From: a virus
Length of the DNA stretch: 54,654 bases
Reading direction: 5' to 3' (one strand)
Virus record (IMG/VR): IMGVR_UViG_3300034071_001887
Location: 1 to 54,654 of that record
The stretch's first letter is position 1. The number at the start of each line of letters is the position of its first letter. The notes under the pieces were generated by a model. It was not told the DNA's origin and did no database searches. It saw only the letters and a list, made by a program, of their open reading frames with translations. Shown piece after piece: positions 1 to 7,858 of the stretch. The position numbers were made by a program, and so were the translations under genes.

Positions 1-2
1 TT

Positions 3-74
3 CTTGGTTTCTTATTTGGTGCGGTTTTAGCCATATATTCATATATAACTATGCTTGCGGTGTTATATTTATAA
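3..74 (+). CDS. C-terminal end of an upstream membrane protein (partial)
   Basis: The frame is open from the window edge to a TAA and encodes about 23 residues, almost all hydrophobic (GAVLAIYSYITMLAVLYL). It looks like a last transmembrane helix of a gene that starts before the window. The TATTTATA box for the next gene overlaps the stop codon. With so little sequence, a chance open frame cannot be excluded. Confidence 0.35.
   Translation, partial: LGFLFGAVLAIYSYITMLAVLYL
66..73 (+). promoter_or_regulatory. TATTTATA box (putative late promoter)
   Basis: Perfect TATTTATA ending 13 bases before the ATG at 87. The same octamer, in the same orientation, lies upstream of many virion genes in this window. 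It is the reverse complement of the T4 late box TATAAATA. Its role as a promoter is inferred. Confidence 0.45.
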
Positions 75-86
75 TTTATATAAAAT

Positions 87-428
87 ATGGCGGTATTTTC
101 GATCAATCCATTAAATTACAATTCTACTGAATTTCCACTTTGGAAAGATTCTACGTTTGTTCTTAATGACCAAAAAACAGAACAGATATATCCTAGCAAT
201 CAAGCTATATCAAATGGAGATATTATTCAATTATCTGCCAGCCAGGTATATTATAGTTTTGACTATTATGCCATATATCCTCCACATACAATTTATAGTG
301 CCGGTGCTTTTTGGTATACTACGGTGAAAGGGTTTACCGCATCATATGATCCTAATACCATCGTAAAAATAGGTGCCACGGTAAATATTACTGGGTCCAA
401 TGCTGGTATTCGTGCTATTTATAGATAA
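87..428 (+). CDS. Hypothetical small virion-like protein
   Basis: A 113-residue protein with no family I recognise. It is rich in Tyr, Ser, Asn and Ile, has no Cys and no transmembrane segment, and looks all-beta (for example the VKIGATVNITGSNAGIRAIYR end, where short hydrophobic strands alternate with Gly). That composition is typical of small phage structural or fibre-associated proteins. The ATG follows a TATTTATA box by 13 bases, and there is no good Shine-Dalgarno sequence. The next gene starts 4 bases after its stop, so the two are probably co-transcribed. Function unknown. Confidence 0.7.
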   Translation: MAVFSINPLNYNSTEFPLWKDSTFVLNDQKTEQIYPSNQAISNGDIIQLSASQVYYSFDYYAIYPPHTIYSAGAFWYTTVKGFTASYDPNTIVKIGATVNITGSNAGIRAIYR

Positions 429-432
429 ACTT

Positions 433-621
433 ATGAGTATATACAAAGACAACGTAAATCAAAACGAACTAAGCAAGGTTATTAGAGATATGCAACCTGA
501 TGTTAAAAAGTCGCCAAATTATAATGAAGCGGCGGCTAATATCGTGAAACAAGGTATAGATCAAAAGCATGCATTTCGTGCGGAAAATAATCCTTTTAAA
601 CCAAAGAGTAAATTATTGTAA
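433..621 (+). CDS. Hypothetical small basic protein
   Basis: A 62-residue charged, mostly helical protein starting MSIYKDNVNQNELSK. An in-frame start exists at 400, but it would overlap the upstream gene; the ATG at 433 leaves a 4-base gap and is preferred. The C-terminus is Lys/Pro-rich (NPFKPKSKLL). No Cys, no membrane segment, no recognised domain. The stop is directly followed by the ATG of the 558-residue gene at 623, so it sits in a tight operon. Function unknown. Confidence 0.6.
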   Translation: MSIYKDNVNQNELSKVIRDMQPDVKKSPNYNEAAANIVKQGIDQKHAFRAENNPFKPKSKLL

Positions 622-622
622 A

Positions 623-2299
623 ATGAAAAAGCGCATTCCATTTGATATAGAGTTTTTGCTGGAAAGTATAATGACTGAAAGTCCAGACAGATTTTTTGTC
701 AGCCCATCGGATGTTCAAAAACTTGAAAAACTTGGAATAAAACGCAAAGAAACGGTATCTATCCGGTGGGATGATCCCGACGCATATCCATTTTTCATAG
801 AACCAAAAGACAAGATAATAATATATCTGCATCGCGGAACACACGGAAGCTTGGATAAAATTCTTAGATATGCTGGACATAGTTCACGCGGGAAACAAAA
901 TGTGTTTGAACGCAATTATGAATTTAGTCATATGCAGGGTGATCCTGGACTTATAGCAAAAAGAGACAAAGCATATGAGTGTTATTTTCACGGCCTAAAT
1001 GCGAGCAGTCTTGAAGATGTTCGCAAGTATCTAGAAAAGCATAGAGAATATTTCAAAAAACTTGATATTCGGGGCGGTGGCAATGACGATGAATCAAATG
1101 AACTTGCTGGTAGAATTTGGGTAGATGCAAATGTAGTAAGTTTTTGGAATGAAAAAGACAGGGTGATGCCATATATGAATCAGGTATATAGTTTCATGAA
1201 AAACTATAACATGAATCTTGAAACTGCATTGTATGAATTTATTGATAGTCGCGGAATTTATACATACAAAGAATTGACCGGTAATATTCCCGACGACAAA
1301 GAAAAATTGAGCCCAGAAGAAATACAGGCATTGAAAGCACAAAAACATTTCAAGAAAGATAAGGCAGATTATAGTCCAAGTTTTTGGAACAGGCAGGATA
1401 AAAAAGCAGCAAAAGGATTTGACTACCCAGCAAAAGCAACCGCAGCAATGCCAGCACTTGAAGGACATATCAAGCTCAAAGATTTGTTGAAAGAAAGTCC
1501 AGATACTGTGCTTAGTGTTGATGGAGAGTTCAAGATTGCGAAATATATGGATGGCGACGCTATAGCATTTTTTATTTATCCAAAATTTTCAGCAATCAAT
1601 GAGGGTGGAGTACACACCGATATAATGGAAATTCTTCAATACGCTCACGAAAATATGGAGTATATTACAGCCACTGAAGAAGATAGGCGTGATTTTTATG
1701 ATATGGTTTCTAGTCGAGAAATTGAAATATCAGACTTTCAAGCCATGTTTGATTCTGTAAGTTCTGGTCCATTGGCGGATTTTATCAAAGCTGGCAACGT
1801 TCATAATGACGATGATCCCGGCGCATTTAGAATAAAATCGGGTGGATTGGCGGGCAGATTATGGTTTAGAAAAAAAATAATATCATTCTGGAACAACAAG
1901 ACTGAAGTGATTAAAAAATGGAATGACGTTGAAAGATTGTATAAGGATTTTCCAACCATACTTGGAAACATTGAAGAATATAAAGTTGATTGGCTTGACA
2001 GAGATGTTCGCAATGGTGGTCCACTTACGCCAGCAAGTTCAATAACTGCGGGAATGAAAACAGATGTTGGACAAACTGATTTTATGGATAAACTTACTGA
2101 TGAAGCTCCGATTGATCCAGAAGAAATCAAAAGAATACAGCGTGAACTTCATTTGATGACGCCAAAAGAAAAGAAAGCGGCGTTGGAAAAGCTTGGAGCA
2201 AAGAATACCAAGACGATAGACATTGCAAACAAACTTGGTATGAGTGTAGCAGAGTTCAATCACATAATGAATGTGAATGAAGCTAATACTTCCAACTAA
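623..2299 (+). CDS. Hypothetical protein with an internal duplication
   Basis: A 558-residue soluble, acidic protein. I chose the ATG at 623 (MKKRIPFDIEFLLES), one base after the upstream stop; the frame stays open back to 569, but that would overlap the previous gene. It is built of two diverged copies of one module, roughly residues 8-200 and 290-480. Each copy starts with an ESPD segment, has a Tyr/Phe-rich middle, and ends with LAGR(I/L)W followed by (V/I)SFWN. A C-terminal tail (about 500-558) contains helix-turn-helix-like text around GAKNTKTIDIANKLGMS. No catalytic motif is visible and I do not recognise the family. It is the last gene before a 179-base gap. Confidence 0.8.
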   Translation: MKKRIPFDIEFLLESIMTESPDRFFVSPSDVQKLEKLGIKRKETVSIRWDDPDAYPFFIEPKDKIIIYLHRGTHGSLDKILRYAGHSSRGKQNVFERNYEFSHMQGDPGLIAKRDKAYECYFHGLNASSLEDVRKYLEKHREYFKKLDIRGGGNDDESNELAGRIWVDANVVSFWNEKDRVMPYMNQVYSFMKNYNMNLETALYEFIDSRGIYTYKELTGNIPDDKEKLSPEEIQALKAQKHFKKDKADYSPSFWNRQDKKAAKGFDYPAKATAAMPALEGHIKLKDLLKESPDTVLSVDGEFKIAKYMDGDAIAFFIYPKFSAINEGGVHTDIMEILQYAHENMEYITATEEDRRDFYDMVSSREIEISDFQAMFDSVSSGPLADFIKAGNVHNDDDPGAFRIKSGGLAGRLWFRKKIISFWNNKTEVIKKWNDVERLYKDFPTILGNIEEYKVDWLDRDVRNGGPLTPASSITAGMKTDVGQTDFMDKLTDEAPIDPEEIKRIQRELHLMTPKEKKAALEKLGAKNTKTIDIANKLGMSVAEFNHIMNVNEANTSN

Positions 2300-2478
2300 A
2301 TATCGTTCTAACTAGCCCCTTTAAATAAAACGTGGGGTTTTTGCCTTTAGCAATACACACGCACAAGCATTTAAAATGTATATAACCATGTTGTATTCGG
2401 TCACTTATGCTGAACTTACTCACGGTTATTATAAATAGTAATTATTCTAATATTTTGTGCTTGATATTTTAAGATAGT
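2300..2478 (+). other. Intergenic region with a weak terminator and promoter-like text
   Basis: This gap of 179 bases separates two operons. At 2313-2341 a short CCCC/GGGG stem with a long loop and a T run could be a weak terminator. TATAAATA, the exact T4 late box, occurs at 2430-2437 on the + strand, 42 bases before the next ATG. I see no tRNA-like fold and no further ORF. Confidence 0.4.
2430..2437 (+). promoter_or_regulatory. TATAAATA, T4-type late box (possible promoter)
   Basis: Perfect match to the T4 late promoter box on the + strand, in the gap before the GC-richer gene trio that ends at the terminator near 3150. The octamer also occurs by chance inside genes of this AT-rich window, so the call is tentative. 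Confidence 0.3.
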
Positions 2479-2691
2479 ATGGTAATGTATATGAGTATGA
2501 ATGATACATCTAACACATATACTATCAAGCGTGGTCGCGGTCGTCCCAAGAAGATCGTGACTGATGAAAATGGCGACGAAGTCCAGTATAAGAAGGTTGG
2601 TCTTCCCGGCATGATTGAGCCCAATGAGCATGACATTCGCGATGAACTGTCTTATCTGGACAGTTATAACTATTCTCGTTACAACGAATAA
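2479..2691 (+). CDS. Small AT-hook protein
   Basis: A 70-residue protein with a basic N-terminal patch, KRGRGRPKK, a good AT-hook (the GRP core inserts into the minor groove of AT-rich DNA in known AT-hook proteins). The C-terminal half is acidic and Tyr-rich. It may therefore bind the phage's own AT-rich DNA; this is inference. Four in-frame ATGs lie within the first seven codons (2479, 2485, 2491, 2497) and the sequence does not decide between them. It is the first of three small genes with visibly GC-richer, C-ending codons, all upstream of one terminator. Confidence 0.65.
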   Translation: MVMYMSMNDTSNTYTIKRGRGRPKKIVTDENGDEVQYKKVGLPGMIEPNEHDIRDELSYLDSYNYSRYNE

Positions 2692-2706
2692 CACAAAAAC
2701 CAAAAC

Positions 2707-2907
2707 ATGAGTAATAATACGCTCGAACAAACTGAAACCACAATGTACGCTGTTTTTCGGAACAACGTCCGCGTCAGCGACTCGGAGTACGACTCCAAGT
2801 TGGATGCCCAGCGAGAGCTTGACTATTGGACGGGTATCATCAAGCGATACCCCGATGGCAGCAAGCTGGAAATCCGCCCCCTGAACCAGAAGAAGGCCCG
2901 AGTCTAA
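2707..2907 (+). CDS. Hypothetical small protein
   Basis: A 66-residue mixed alpha/beta protein, second of the GC-richer trio. A Tyr/Phe/Val stretch (MYAVFRNNVRVSD) is followed by a charged helix and a basic C-terminus ending KKARV. The next gene ends RRARV, so both share an Ala-Arg-Val terminus. Many codons end in C or G, unlike neighbouring genes, which fits high expression or separate ancestry. No family recognised. It lies 15 bases after the AT-hook gene and 4 bases before the next. Confidence 0.6.
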   Translation: MSNNTLEQTETTMYAVFRNNVRVSDSEYDSKLDAQRELDYWTGIIKRYPDGSKLEIRPLNQKKARV

Positions 2908-2911
2908 ATAT

Positions 2912-3133
2912 ATGAAGAACAACCAAGGTCTAAAACAGCGTATTCTGAGCGCAACTTCTACGGATGAAGTGGAGAAGTTGCTCAACGAAGGAAAGAAGTA
3001 CGAGTTTGCGAGCAAGAAGACTCGCAACTCGTGGGCAAGTGCGGCTCGTCGCAAGGCTGCTGGCGAAAAGTATGTCGCTGGCACGGCTGAAAAGCCCAAG
3101 AGCAAGAAGAAGGCTCGTCGAGCCCGCGTCTAA
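2912..3133 (+). CDS. Small Lys/Arg/Ala-rich basic protein
   Basis: A 73-residue, strongly basic helical protein. The N-terminal 30 residues look like an amphipathic helix pair (LKQRILSATSTDEVEKLL). The rest is Lys/Arg/Ala-rich and ends in KSKKKARRARV, resembling histone H1-like or nucleic-acid-condensing tails. It may coat DNA or RNA, but no specific family is recognised. GC-rich codons as in its two upstream neighbours. A strong intrinsic terminator starts 5 bases after the stop, which closes this short transcription unit. Confidence 0.65.
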   Translation: MKNNQGLKQRILSATSTDEVEKLLNEGKKYEFASKKTRNSWASAARRKAAGEKYVAGTAEKPKSKKKARRARV

Positions 3134-3137
3134 AACA

Positions 3138-3164
3138 AGGGGAGGGAAACCTCCCCTATTTTTT
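3138..3164 (+). terminator. Rho-independent terminator
   Basis: A perfect 7-bp stem, GGGGAGG/CCTCCCC, closed by a GAAA tetraloop and followed by TATTTTTT. It ends the small basic gene operon. The T run abuts the ATG of the next gene at 3165, so that gene needs read-through or another start signal. Confidence 0.9.
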
Positions 3165-3626
3165 ATGAAAAAACTGAAGAAACGAGAAAATCAACTGCTG
3201 AGTATGAGGCTTGATATTCTCAATCCATTATTTGGTGAAATGTGGAATAGGTTTGAACCAATGGTATTTGACGACGACGCCGAATCTGTTGAGTTAGAAA
3301 TCTGTAACAATAACTTTAGAATCGTCGCTAATCCAGAAGTTTGGAAAAAATACAAGCACGATAAAAAGTTGTTTGTTATTTGCCACGAACTATGCCACGT
3401 AATGTTTGGTCATTGGCTTATAAATCCAAAGATGGACAGAGAGTGGTGTAATATTGCCCAAGACATACAAGTTAATCAGTTTTTGTTCAAGTGGTACTTC
3501 AAGGAAGAGGATATTGGCAAAGATATGGCTACGGTAAAAACTGTTTTTAAGCATAAAGCTAAAATGGTTTATACCAACAAAGATTATACTTATTATTATG
3601 ACATATTGATGAAATGCACATCCTAA
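3165..3626 (+). CDS. Predicted zinc metallopeptidase-like domain (DUF2201 N-terminal type)
   Basis: A 153-residue protein with HELCH at residues 74-78, followed by the signature FGHWL and DREWCNIAQDIQVNQ. This arrangement (HExxH, a GH a few residues on, then a D...WN.A.D...N helix) matches the N-terminal metallopeptidase-like domain of DUF2201/VWA proteins. Known relatives usually continue into a VWA domain; this one stops just after YYYDILMK, so it is either a stand-alone domain or truncated. I chose the ATG at 3165 (MKKLKKRENQ); the open frame extends upstream to 2964 only as an overlap with the previous gene. Substrate unknown. Confidence 0.7.
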   Translation: MKKLKKRENQLLSMRLDILNPLFGEMWNRFEPMVFDDDAESVELEICNNNFRIVANPEVWKKYKHDKKLFVICHELCHVMFGHWLINPKMDREWCNIAQDIQVNQFLFKWYFKEEDIGKDMATVKTVFKHKAKMVYTNKDYTYYYDILMKCTS

Positions 3627-3650
3627 TATAATAAATGGGGTCCATTCATA

Positions 3651-3658
3651 TATTTATT
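3651..3658 (+). promoter_or_regulatory. TATTTATT box (near-match late signal)
   Basis: Seven of eight bases match the recurrent TATTTATA box. It ends 7 bases before the ATG at 3666, in a 39-base gap. Confidence 0.3.
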
Positions 3659-3665
3659 TGTATAT

Positions 3666-6587
3666 ATGGTGGATCCCATTGATAAATTTTTAGGTGAGGC
3701 AGAATTCACATTTGACACACTAAATGTGGACAATGCGTATGATATTTTCAATCAAAGTTATATAAAGTCAACAGGCAAGAGTTGGGATAAAGATAAGTTT
3801 GTTGAGCGAGCAAGAAACTGGACATTTTACGGAGATGAAAATGGATATGTTGCGGTAAGAGTTCAGAATAGTGGAATGGTCAAATTGGTTGGTGTAGCGG
3901 GTAGCCCAAAATCAATTTATAAGGGAATACAAGAAGTAAAGAACAAGTATTCTAATATGCCATTATGGGGAATGGTAAGTAAGGAAATAGCCAACCAGTC
4001 AGAGAAAATGGGATTCAAGGTGTTGAGGCTAAAGAACGATATAAGCGCCAAGATATTCTTGAAATTGATCAAAACTATTATTCCTTCCAGCGTGTTTGGC
4101 GGCGCAAAAATCAATGGAATAAACTCTGATGGAACAATTGGGTTTGAATATTCGGATGTAGGCGAGGCAAACAAAGTTTTGGTCGGAAATGAAATGTACT
4201 TTAATGGATTGAAGGAAAAAATAACAGCAAGCGACAAAGTTCCAGAGTTTGTAAAAAATAAGTTAGATCAACTGTTCTTGGATTCTGGATTGCTTTCTGA
4301 AAAGCGGCGTGGTGGAGAAAAAAATCCAAAAATCCCTTACACCGAAATGCTTGATAAGTATATGGACCGCGATGACATATACATCACATTTACTCATTTT
4401 ATAAAGGCAGGTATAAATCCAAACAGTAGTTATGATACTCCGCTGGGTGTATATTGTTTTCCTTTGAAAAAAGCCGCCGAGTTTTATGGTAAAAAAAATG
4501 GAGTTATAAACTTTCCATTTGCGGCAGGAAGACCATATATTTTTATATTGAAAGAAAAAAATAATATAAAAAAGATTGATGTATCAAAGTATACAGAATC
4601 TGATGGCGAAAAGGACATCAAGAAAATTATAGAAATATACAAGGATAAAGTTGAAGATATTGAGGAATTGCTAAATAACGCGAAAGCAGGCACAAACTTT
4701 AGACAACTTGGAGTCGGCGTGTTTTGGTATTTCTGCAAGCTGGTAAGTGAAAATCTTGGTGGAAAATCAACAGTAAACTGGAATAAAATTTTAAGAAAAG
4801 ATCTTGGGTACGGGTTGGTCTTTGATGGAGGATACGGTGTTATTCATTCAAACGAACGATGTCAGGCATTTTTCACAGACAGTTCTAAATTTGAGATAAT
4901 AAGTTATTTGGATAATCCGAATCCATCCGACCTTCCGAGCGAAGACGAATGGAAGGCTGAAAAATCAAAGAGAAAAGATAGAGGAAGAGTTTCTCAAATT
5001 AATTTGGGAATAGTTGCGAACGATTTCAAGGCTGCGGAGGGATTTCTAAGAACTAGAAATACGACATCAGATGACGTGGGGGCTTTGTTGCAACTAACAA
5101 AAGACAAACAAAAGATGATCGATCTTATTCTCAAAACAAAAAGAAATAGAATTGATTATTCCGACATACCTGTTTTGTTCTATTGGTCAACAAACAAGGA
5201 AAAGGTTGAAAACGATATTCTTTCAATAAAAGGATCTTCACTCAACGCGAGCGAAATAGAATCTATACTAGAGTTTGCCGTCGATAAGAAAAAAACAATA
5301 GAAAAGATACTTTCAATTCCCGGCATCAAGCTGGATTATGCATTAATCAGAACTATATTTTATCAAAATAGATGGAACGAGGATATAGCCATACGAATAG
5401 CGAATATGAAAGGCGACAAGTTGACAGGAAATGATGTCGAAGAACTTTTTAGATCAAAAAAATCAGATAAATTAGCGAACACAATTTTTAATCTAAAAAA
5501 GAATTCATTGGATGCAGAGGTTGTAACGCCGTTGCTGTTGGGTTGTGTTGATGCGAAAAAAATGATTGACCAGATTGTTGAAACCGGTAACTCGGACTCA
5601 ATGGATGATAGAAATATGGAACTCGCTATTGCGAAATACCCAATCAAAGAAAGAGAATCTTTGGCTATCAAGCTTTTAAAATTGATTGGATCTAAGTTGA
5701 CCGATTCTCAATTTGCTTATATTTTTTCAGGTATTCACGATGAAAAAAATATAAAAGCGGTCACGAACTATATAATAGATGTAAAAAATAACTCGTTGAG
5801 CCACGATATGATTGAAAATCTCTTGCGCTACGGTGTAGATCCTATTCGACTAATTCCAAAAATATTAAAAGTAAAAAAATTAACTGATTTGGATAAAAAA
5901 GCGATTGTAAAACATGCAAAAGATGTAAATCAAGTTATTGAAATGATTGGGGGAATATCTCCAAGCACGGTTGAGGGTATGGATATAGGTCTCACGAAAG
6001 ATCCTCGCGGGTTGTTGAATTATGTTATAGAGAATGGAAAAAAATTTGATTACGCCACAATAAGTCTCGTGATACGTTTGGCAGACAGCAGCAAAGAAAG
6101 ATTGCTTAATTTAAAGAAAATTAGTACAAAAGATCCAAGTATTTTTACAGATTATGGTACGTTTAACTTACTTGTATACTCTACGGAATATATGGATCCA
6201 GATGATAAAGAAGAAATGATGAATTATATTCTTGAGCATATAAAAAACAACTCGATTAATTTTACGGATTTTGGTACGGAGATAATAAATGTCAGTGGCG
6301 GCAAATATATAGAAAAATTTGTTGACGCAATGAATGCACGTTTAGAAATTTTGGGTATAAGGGAGGTTGATAATATACTTCAAAAATTACTAAATTTCGA
6401 AGACAGCGTCGCTATTCGTATTGTACAGAAAATATATAATTATAGTAAAATGGGCAGCGATCAATTTAGAATAAACGTAATAAATCGTATTTTTAAGCGT
6501 TTTCCAGAAGCAGACAAGTTCTTAACTCAGTTCTTAACTGAGCGACATTTAGATTATAAACAGTATTTTAATTACCTATATTCTTGA
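3666..6587 (+). CDS. Large protein with C-terminal helical repeats
   Basis: A 973-residue cytosolic-type protein. Residues about 1-130 resemble an acetyltransferase-like alpha/beta fold (WTFYGDENGYVAVRV, then GVAGSPKSIYKGIQEV and MGFKVLRL), but I would not assert it. Residues about 225-420 form a second domain with YITFTHFIKAGINPNS, TPLGVYCFPLKKA and PFAAGRPYIFIL. From about 465 on it is a run of units near 30 residues with pattern (I/V)xxLL...DKxKxIxxIL..K...LD, typical of alpha-helical solenoids. No signal peptide or membrane segment. It could be an injected or host-interaction protein. The stop lies 3 bases before the next ATG. Confidence 0.8.
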   Translation: MVDPIDKFLGEAEFTFDTLNVDNAYDIFNQSYIKSTGKSWDKDKFVERARNWTFYGDENGYVAVRVQNSGMVKLVGVAGSPKSIYKGIQEVKNKYSNMPLWGMVSKEIANQSEKMGFKVLRLKNDISAKIFLKLIKTIIPSSVFGGAKINGINSDGTIGFEYSDVGEANKVLVGNEMYFNGLKEKITASDKVPEFVKNKLDQLFLDSGLLSEKRRGGEKNPKIPYTEMLDKYMDRDDIYITFTHFIKAGINPNSSYDTPLGVYCFPLKKAAEFYGKKNGVINFPFAAGRPYIFILKEKNNIKKIDVSKYTESDGEKDIKKIIEIYKDKVEDIEELLNNAKAGTNFRQLGVGVFWYFCKLVSENLGGKSTVNWNKILRKDLGYGLVFDGGYGVIHSNERCQAFFTDSSKFEIISYLDNPNPSDLPSEDEWKAEKSKRKDRGRVSQINLGIVANDFKAAEGFLRTRNTTSDDVGALLQLTKDKQKMIDLILKTKRNRIDYSDIPVLFYWSTNKEKVENDILSIKGSSLNASEIESILEFAVDKKKTIEKILSIPGIKLDYALIRTIFYQNRWNEDIAIRIANMKGDKLTGNDVEELFRSKKSDKLANTIFNLKKNSLDAEVVTPLLLGCVDAKKMIDQIVETGNSDSMDDRNMELAIAKYPIKERESLAIKLLKLIGSKLTDSQFAYIFSGIHDEKNIKAVTNYIIDVKNNSLSHDMIENLLRYGVDPIRLIPKILKVKKLTDLDKKAIVKHAKDVNQVIEMIGGISPSTVEGMDIGLTKDPRGLLNYVIENGKKFDYATISLVIRLADSSKERLLNLKKISTKDPSIFTDYGTFNLLVYSTEYMDPDDKEEMMNYILEHIKNNSINFTDFGTEIINVSGGKYIEKFVDAMNARLEILGIREVDNILQKLLNFEDSVAIRIVQKIYNYSKMGSDQFRINVINRIFKRFPEADKFLTQFLTERHLDYKQYFNYLYS

Positions 6588-6590
6588 GAT

Positions 6591-6806
6591 ATGCCTCATG
6601 AAGTAGAAATAACACAGCAGGAACTAAATAAACTAAAAAGCCACGGTAGTGTTTATATTTGTCGTTCGTGTAAAGATAATAAAAATCAAATAGTGTTATT
6701 AAAGTATAAAGCCGGTGGAATACATCAGGTATTCACCGGCTTTTGTTCTTACTGCGAAAGTTTGTTTGCTGGCTGTGGAACTTGTCAAAATAAAACTAAG
6801 GAGTAG
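6591..6806 (+). CDS. Small zinc-ribbon-like protein
   Basis: A 71-residue protein with three CxxC pairs: CRSC, CSYC and CGTC. The pairs suggest binding of one or two zinc ions, as in treble-clef or ribbon knuckles. No catalytic text. It starts 3 bases after the upstream stop. Its last 11 bases overlap the 3' end of the convergent gene on the - strand. Confidence 0.65.
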   Translation: MPHEVEITQQELNKLKSHGSVYICRSCKDNKNQIVLLKYKAGGIHQVFTGFCSYCESLFAGCGTCQNKTKE

Positions 6807-7113
6807 GTATTGGAGAAGGCGTTGGAGTTGGAGTTATTTCGGTGTGTATAACGGTTTCCCATCTTGGTGGCTTATCTGGACATTTTTGATGCGGCATATA
6901 TAGCTTGCCTACGGAGCATCCACATAACTTGCATTTTCCAAGGTTATTAAACGCGGTTTGATCCCAATGTGGACACGCCAAACATATAGACTTTCTTTGT
7001 TCAAATATTTCTGGACTTACTTTTGCAAACTTATCATTAACACCCCAATTATATACCGCTTTTCCTAAGCTCGCTGCCTTGTCTATTAAATTTGGTTCTT
7101 TTTGTTCGCTCAT
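6796..7113 (-). CDS. Cys-rich zinc-binding-type protein with a Thr/Pro tail
   Basis: A 105-residue protein, the only convincing - strand gene here. Residues about 40-85 hold CLACPHWD, GKCKLCGCS and the His/Cys pair HQKC, a Cys/His pattern that recurs in small phage proteins and is expected to bind zinc. The last 12 residues are [12 protein letters not shown], the same Thr/Pro motif found in the fibre proteins downstream on the other strand. The ATG at 7113 is divergent from the gene at 7128, with 14 bases between. Exact function unknown. Confidence 0.75.
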   Translation of the reverse strand: MSEQKEPNLIDKAASLGKAVYNWGVNDKFAKVSPEIFEQRKSICLACPHWDQTAFNNLGKCKLCGCSVGKLYMPHQKCPDKPPRWETVIHTEITPTPTPSPIPTP

Positions 7114-7127
7114 GATACTTATATGTA

Positions 7128-7508
7128 GTGTTTAATACCGAAAAAAAACTTAATATACCGAAAGAATTTATACTTTTTGGACACAAATACAAAGTCCAAA
7201 TAGAGCCTGATTTGTTTGAGAAAGAGGATTGTTATGGTTGTGCAGACGAAGATTTGAAATTAATACGTTTGCAGGGAGTTGGTGAAGTAAATAGAAAATA
7301 TGAAGAAGATGGTGTGGTATATGAAGCTGTAGTTAAAATAACAGAAGAAACGGTAGCAGAAACATTTTTTCACGAAGTAATGCATATCATATTGGATGCG
7401 ACAGGAGAAGAAACATTGTCTGAGAACGAACGATTTGTGAATATAATGGGAAAATCGCTGTTAGAGATATATTTATCTTCAGTATATGAAAAAGAATCCA
7501 CGCAGTAA
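7128..7508 (+). CDS. HExxH protein (phage metallopeptidase-like)
   Basis: A 126-residue protein with FHEVMHIIL, an HExxH helix at about residues 82-86, and a following acidic segment (SENERFVN) that could supply the third ligand. This matches short ImmA/SprT-like phage proteins that carry little besides the zinc helix; activity is unproven. The N-terminal half is a small beta domain with HKYKVQIEPDLF. No ATG is available, so GTG at 7128 is the likely start. The 3' end overlaps the next gene by 23 bases. Confidence 0.65.
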   Translation: MFNTEKKLNIPKEFILFGHKYKVQIEPDLFEKEDCYGCADEDLKLIRLQGVGEVNRKYEEDGVVYEAVVKITEETVAETFFHEVMHIILDATGEETLSENERFVNIMGKSLLEIYLSSVYEKESTQ

Positions 7509-7857
7509 GTCTGGATCAAAAGTAAAGTTAAAAAATTCATACGAAGTCATAGAACTTCCGTCATCAAACGACGAGATGGAAAAGTATTTGGAAACACATC
7601 GCCACGAGATCAACAGTCGCATATTGAATAACATTGAATATGGCATAAAAAACAGAATGCCGGTTGTTGAGATCTTCAGTTTCAAAAATTCAAATTTTGT
7701 GGTATTGATGAACCAAAAAGATTTTAGGGAAAACATTCAAAATATCATTGAGTTTTCAAAAAAACACGATGATTTTGAAATTTGCCGTCAGGCAAAGCAG
7801 GTTATGCAAAAGTTGGACATGATGTCCGTCTTTTTTGAATACAAAAAAACAAAATAA
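7486..7857 (+). CDS. Hypothetical protein upstream of PhoH
   Basis: A 123-residue protein with a basic N-terminus (MKKNPRSKSGSKVKLK) and an alpha/beta body containing NRMPVVEIFSFKNSNFVVLM and a C-terminal helix pair. No motif I can name. It overlaps the upstream HExxH gene by 23 bases and precedes phoH by one base, so the three are probably translated from one message. The pairing with PhoH may be functional, but nothing in the sequence proves that. Confidence 0.7.
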   Translation: MKKNPRSKSGSKVKLKNSYEVIELPSSNDEMEKYLETHRHEINSRILNNIEYGIKNRMPVVEIFSFKNSNFVVLMNQKDFRENIQNIIEFSKKHDDFEICRQAKQVMQKLDMMSVFFEYKKTK

Positions 7858-7858
7858 T

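Noticed and set aside
2964-3164. Upstream extension of the metallopeptidase-like ORF
   Set aside because: It overlaps the basic protein gene in another frame and crosses the terminator.
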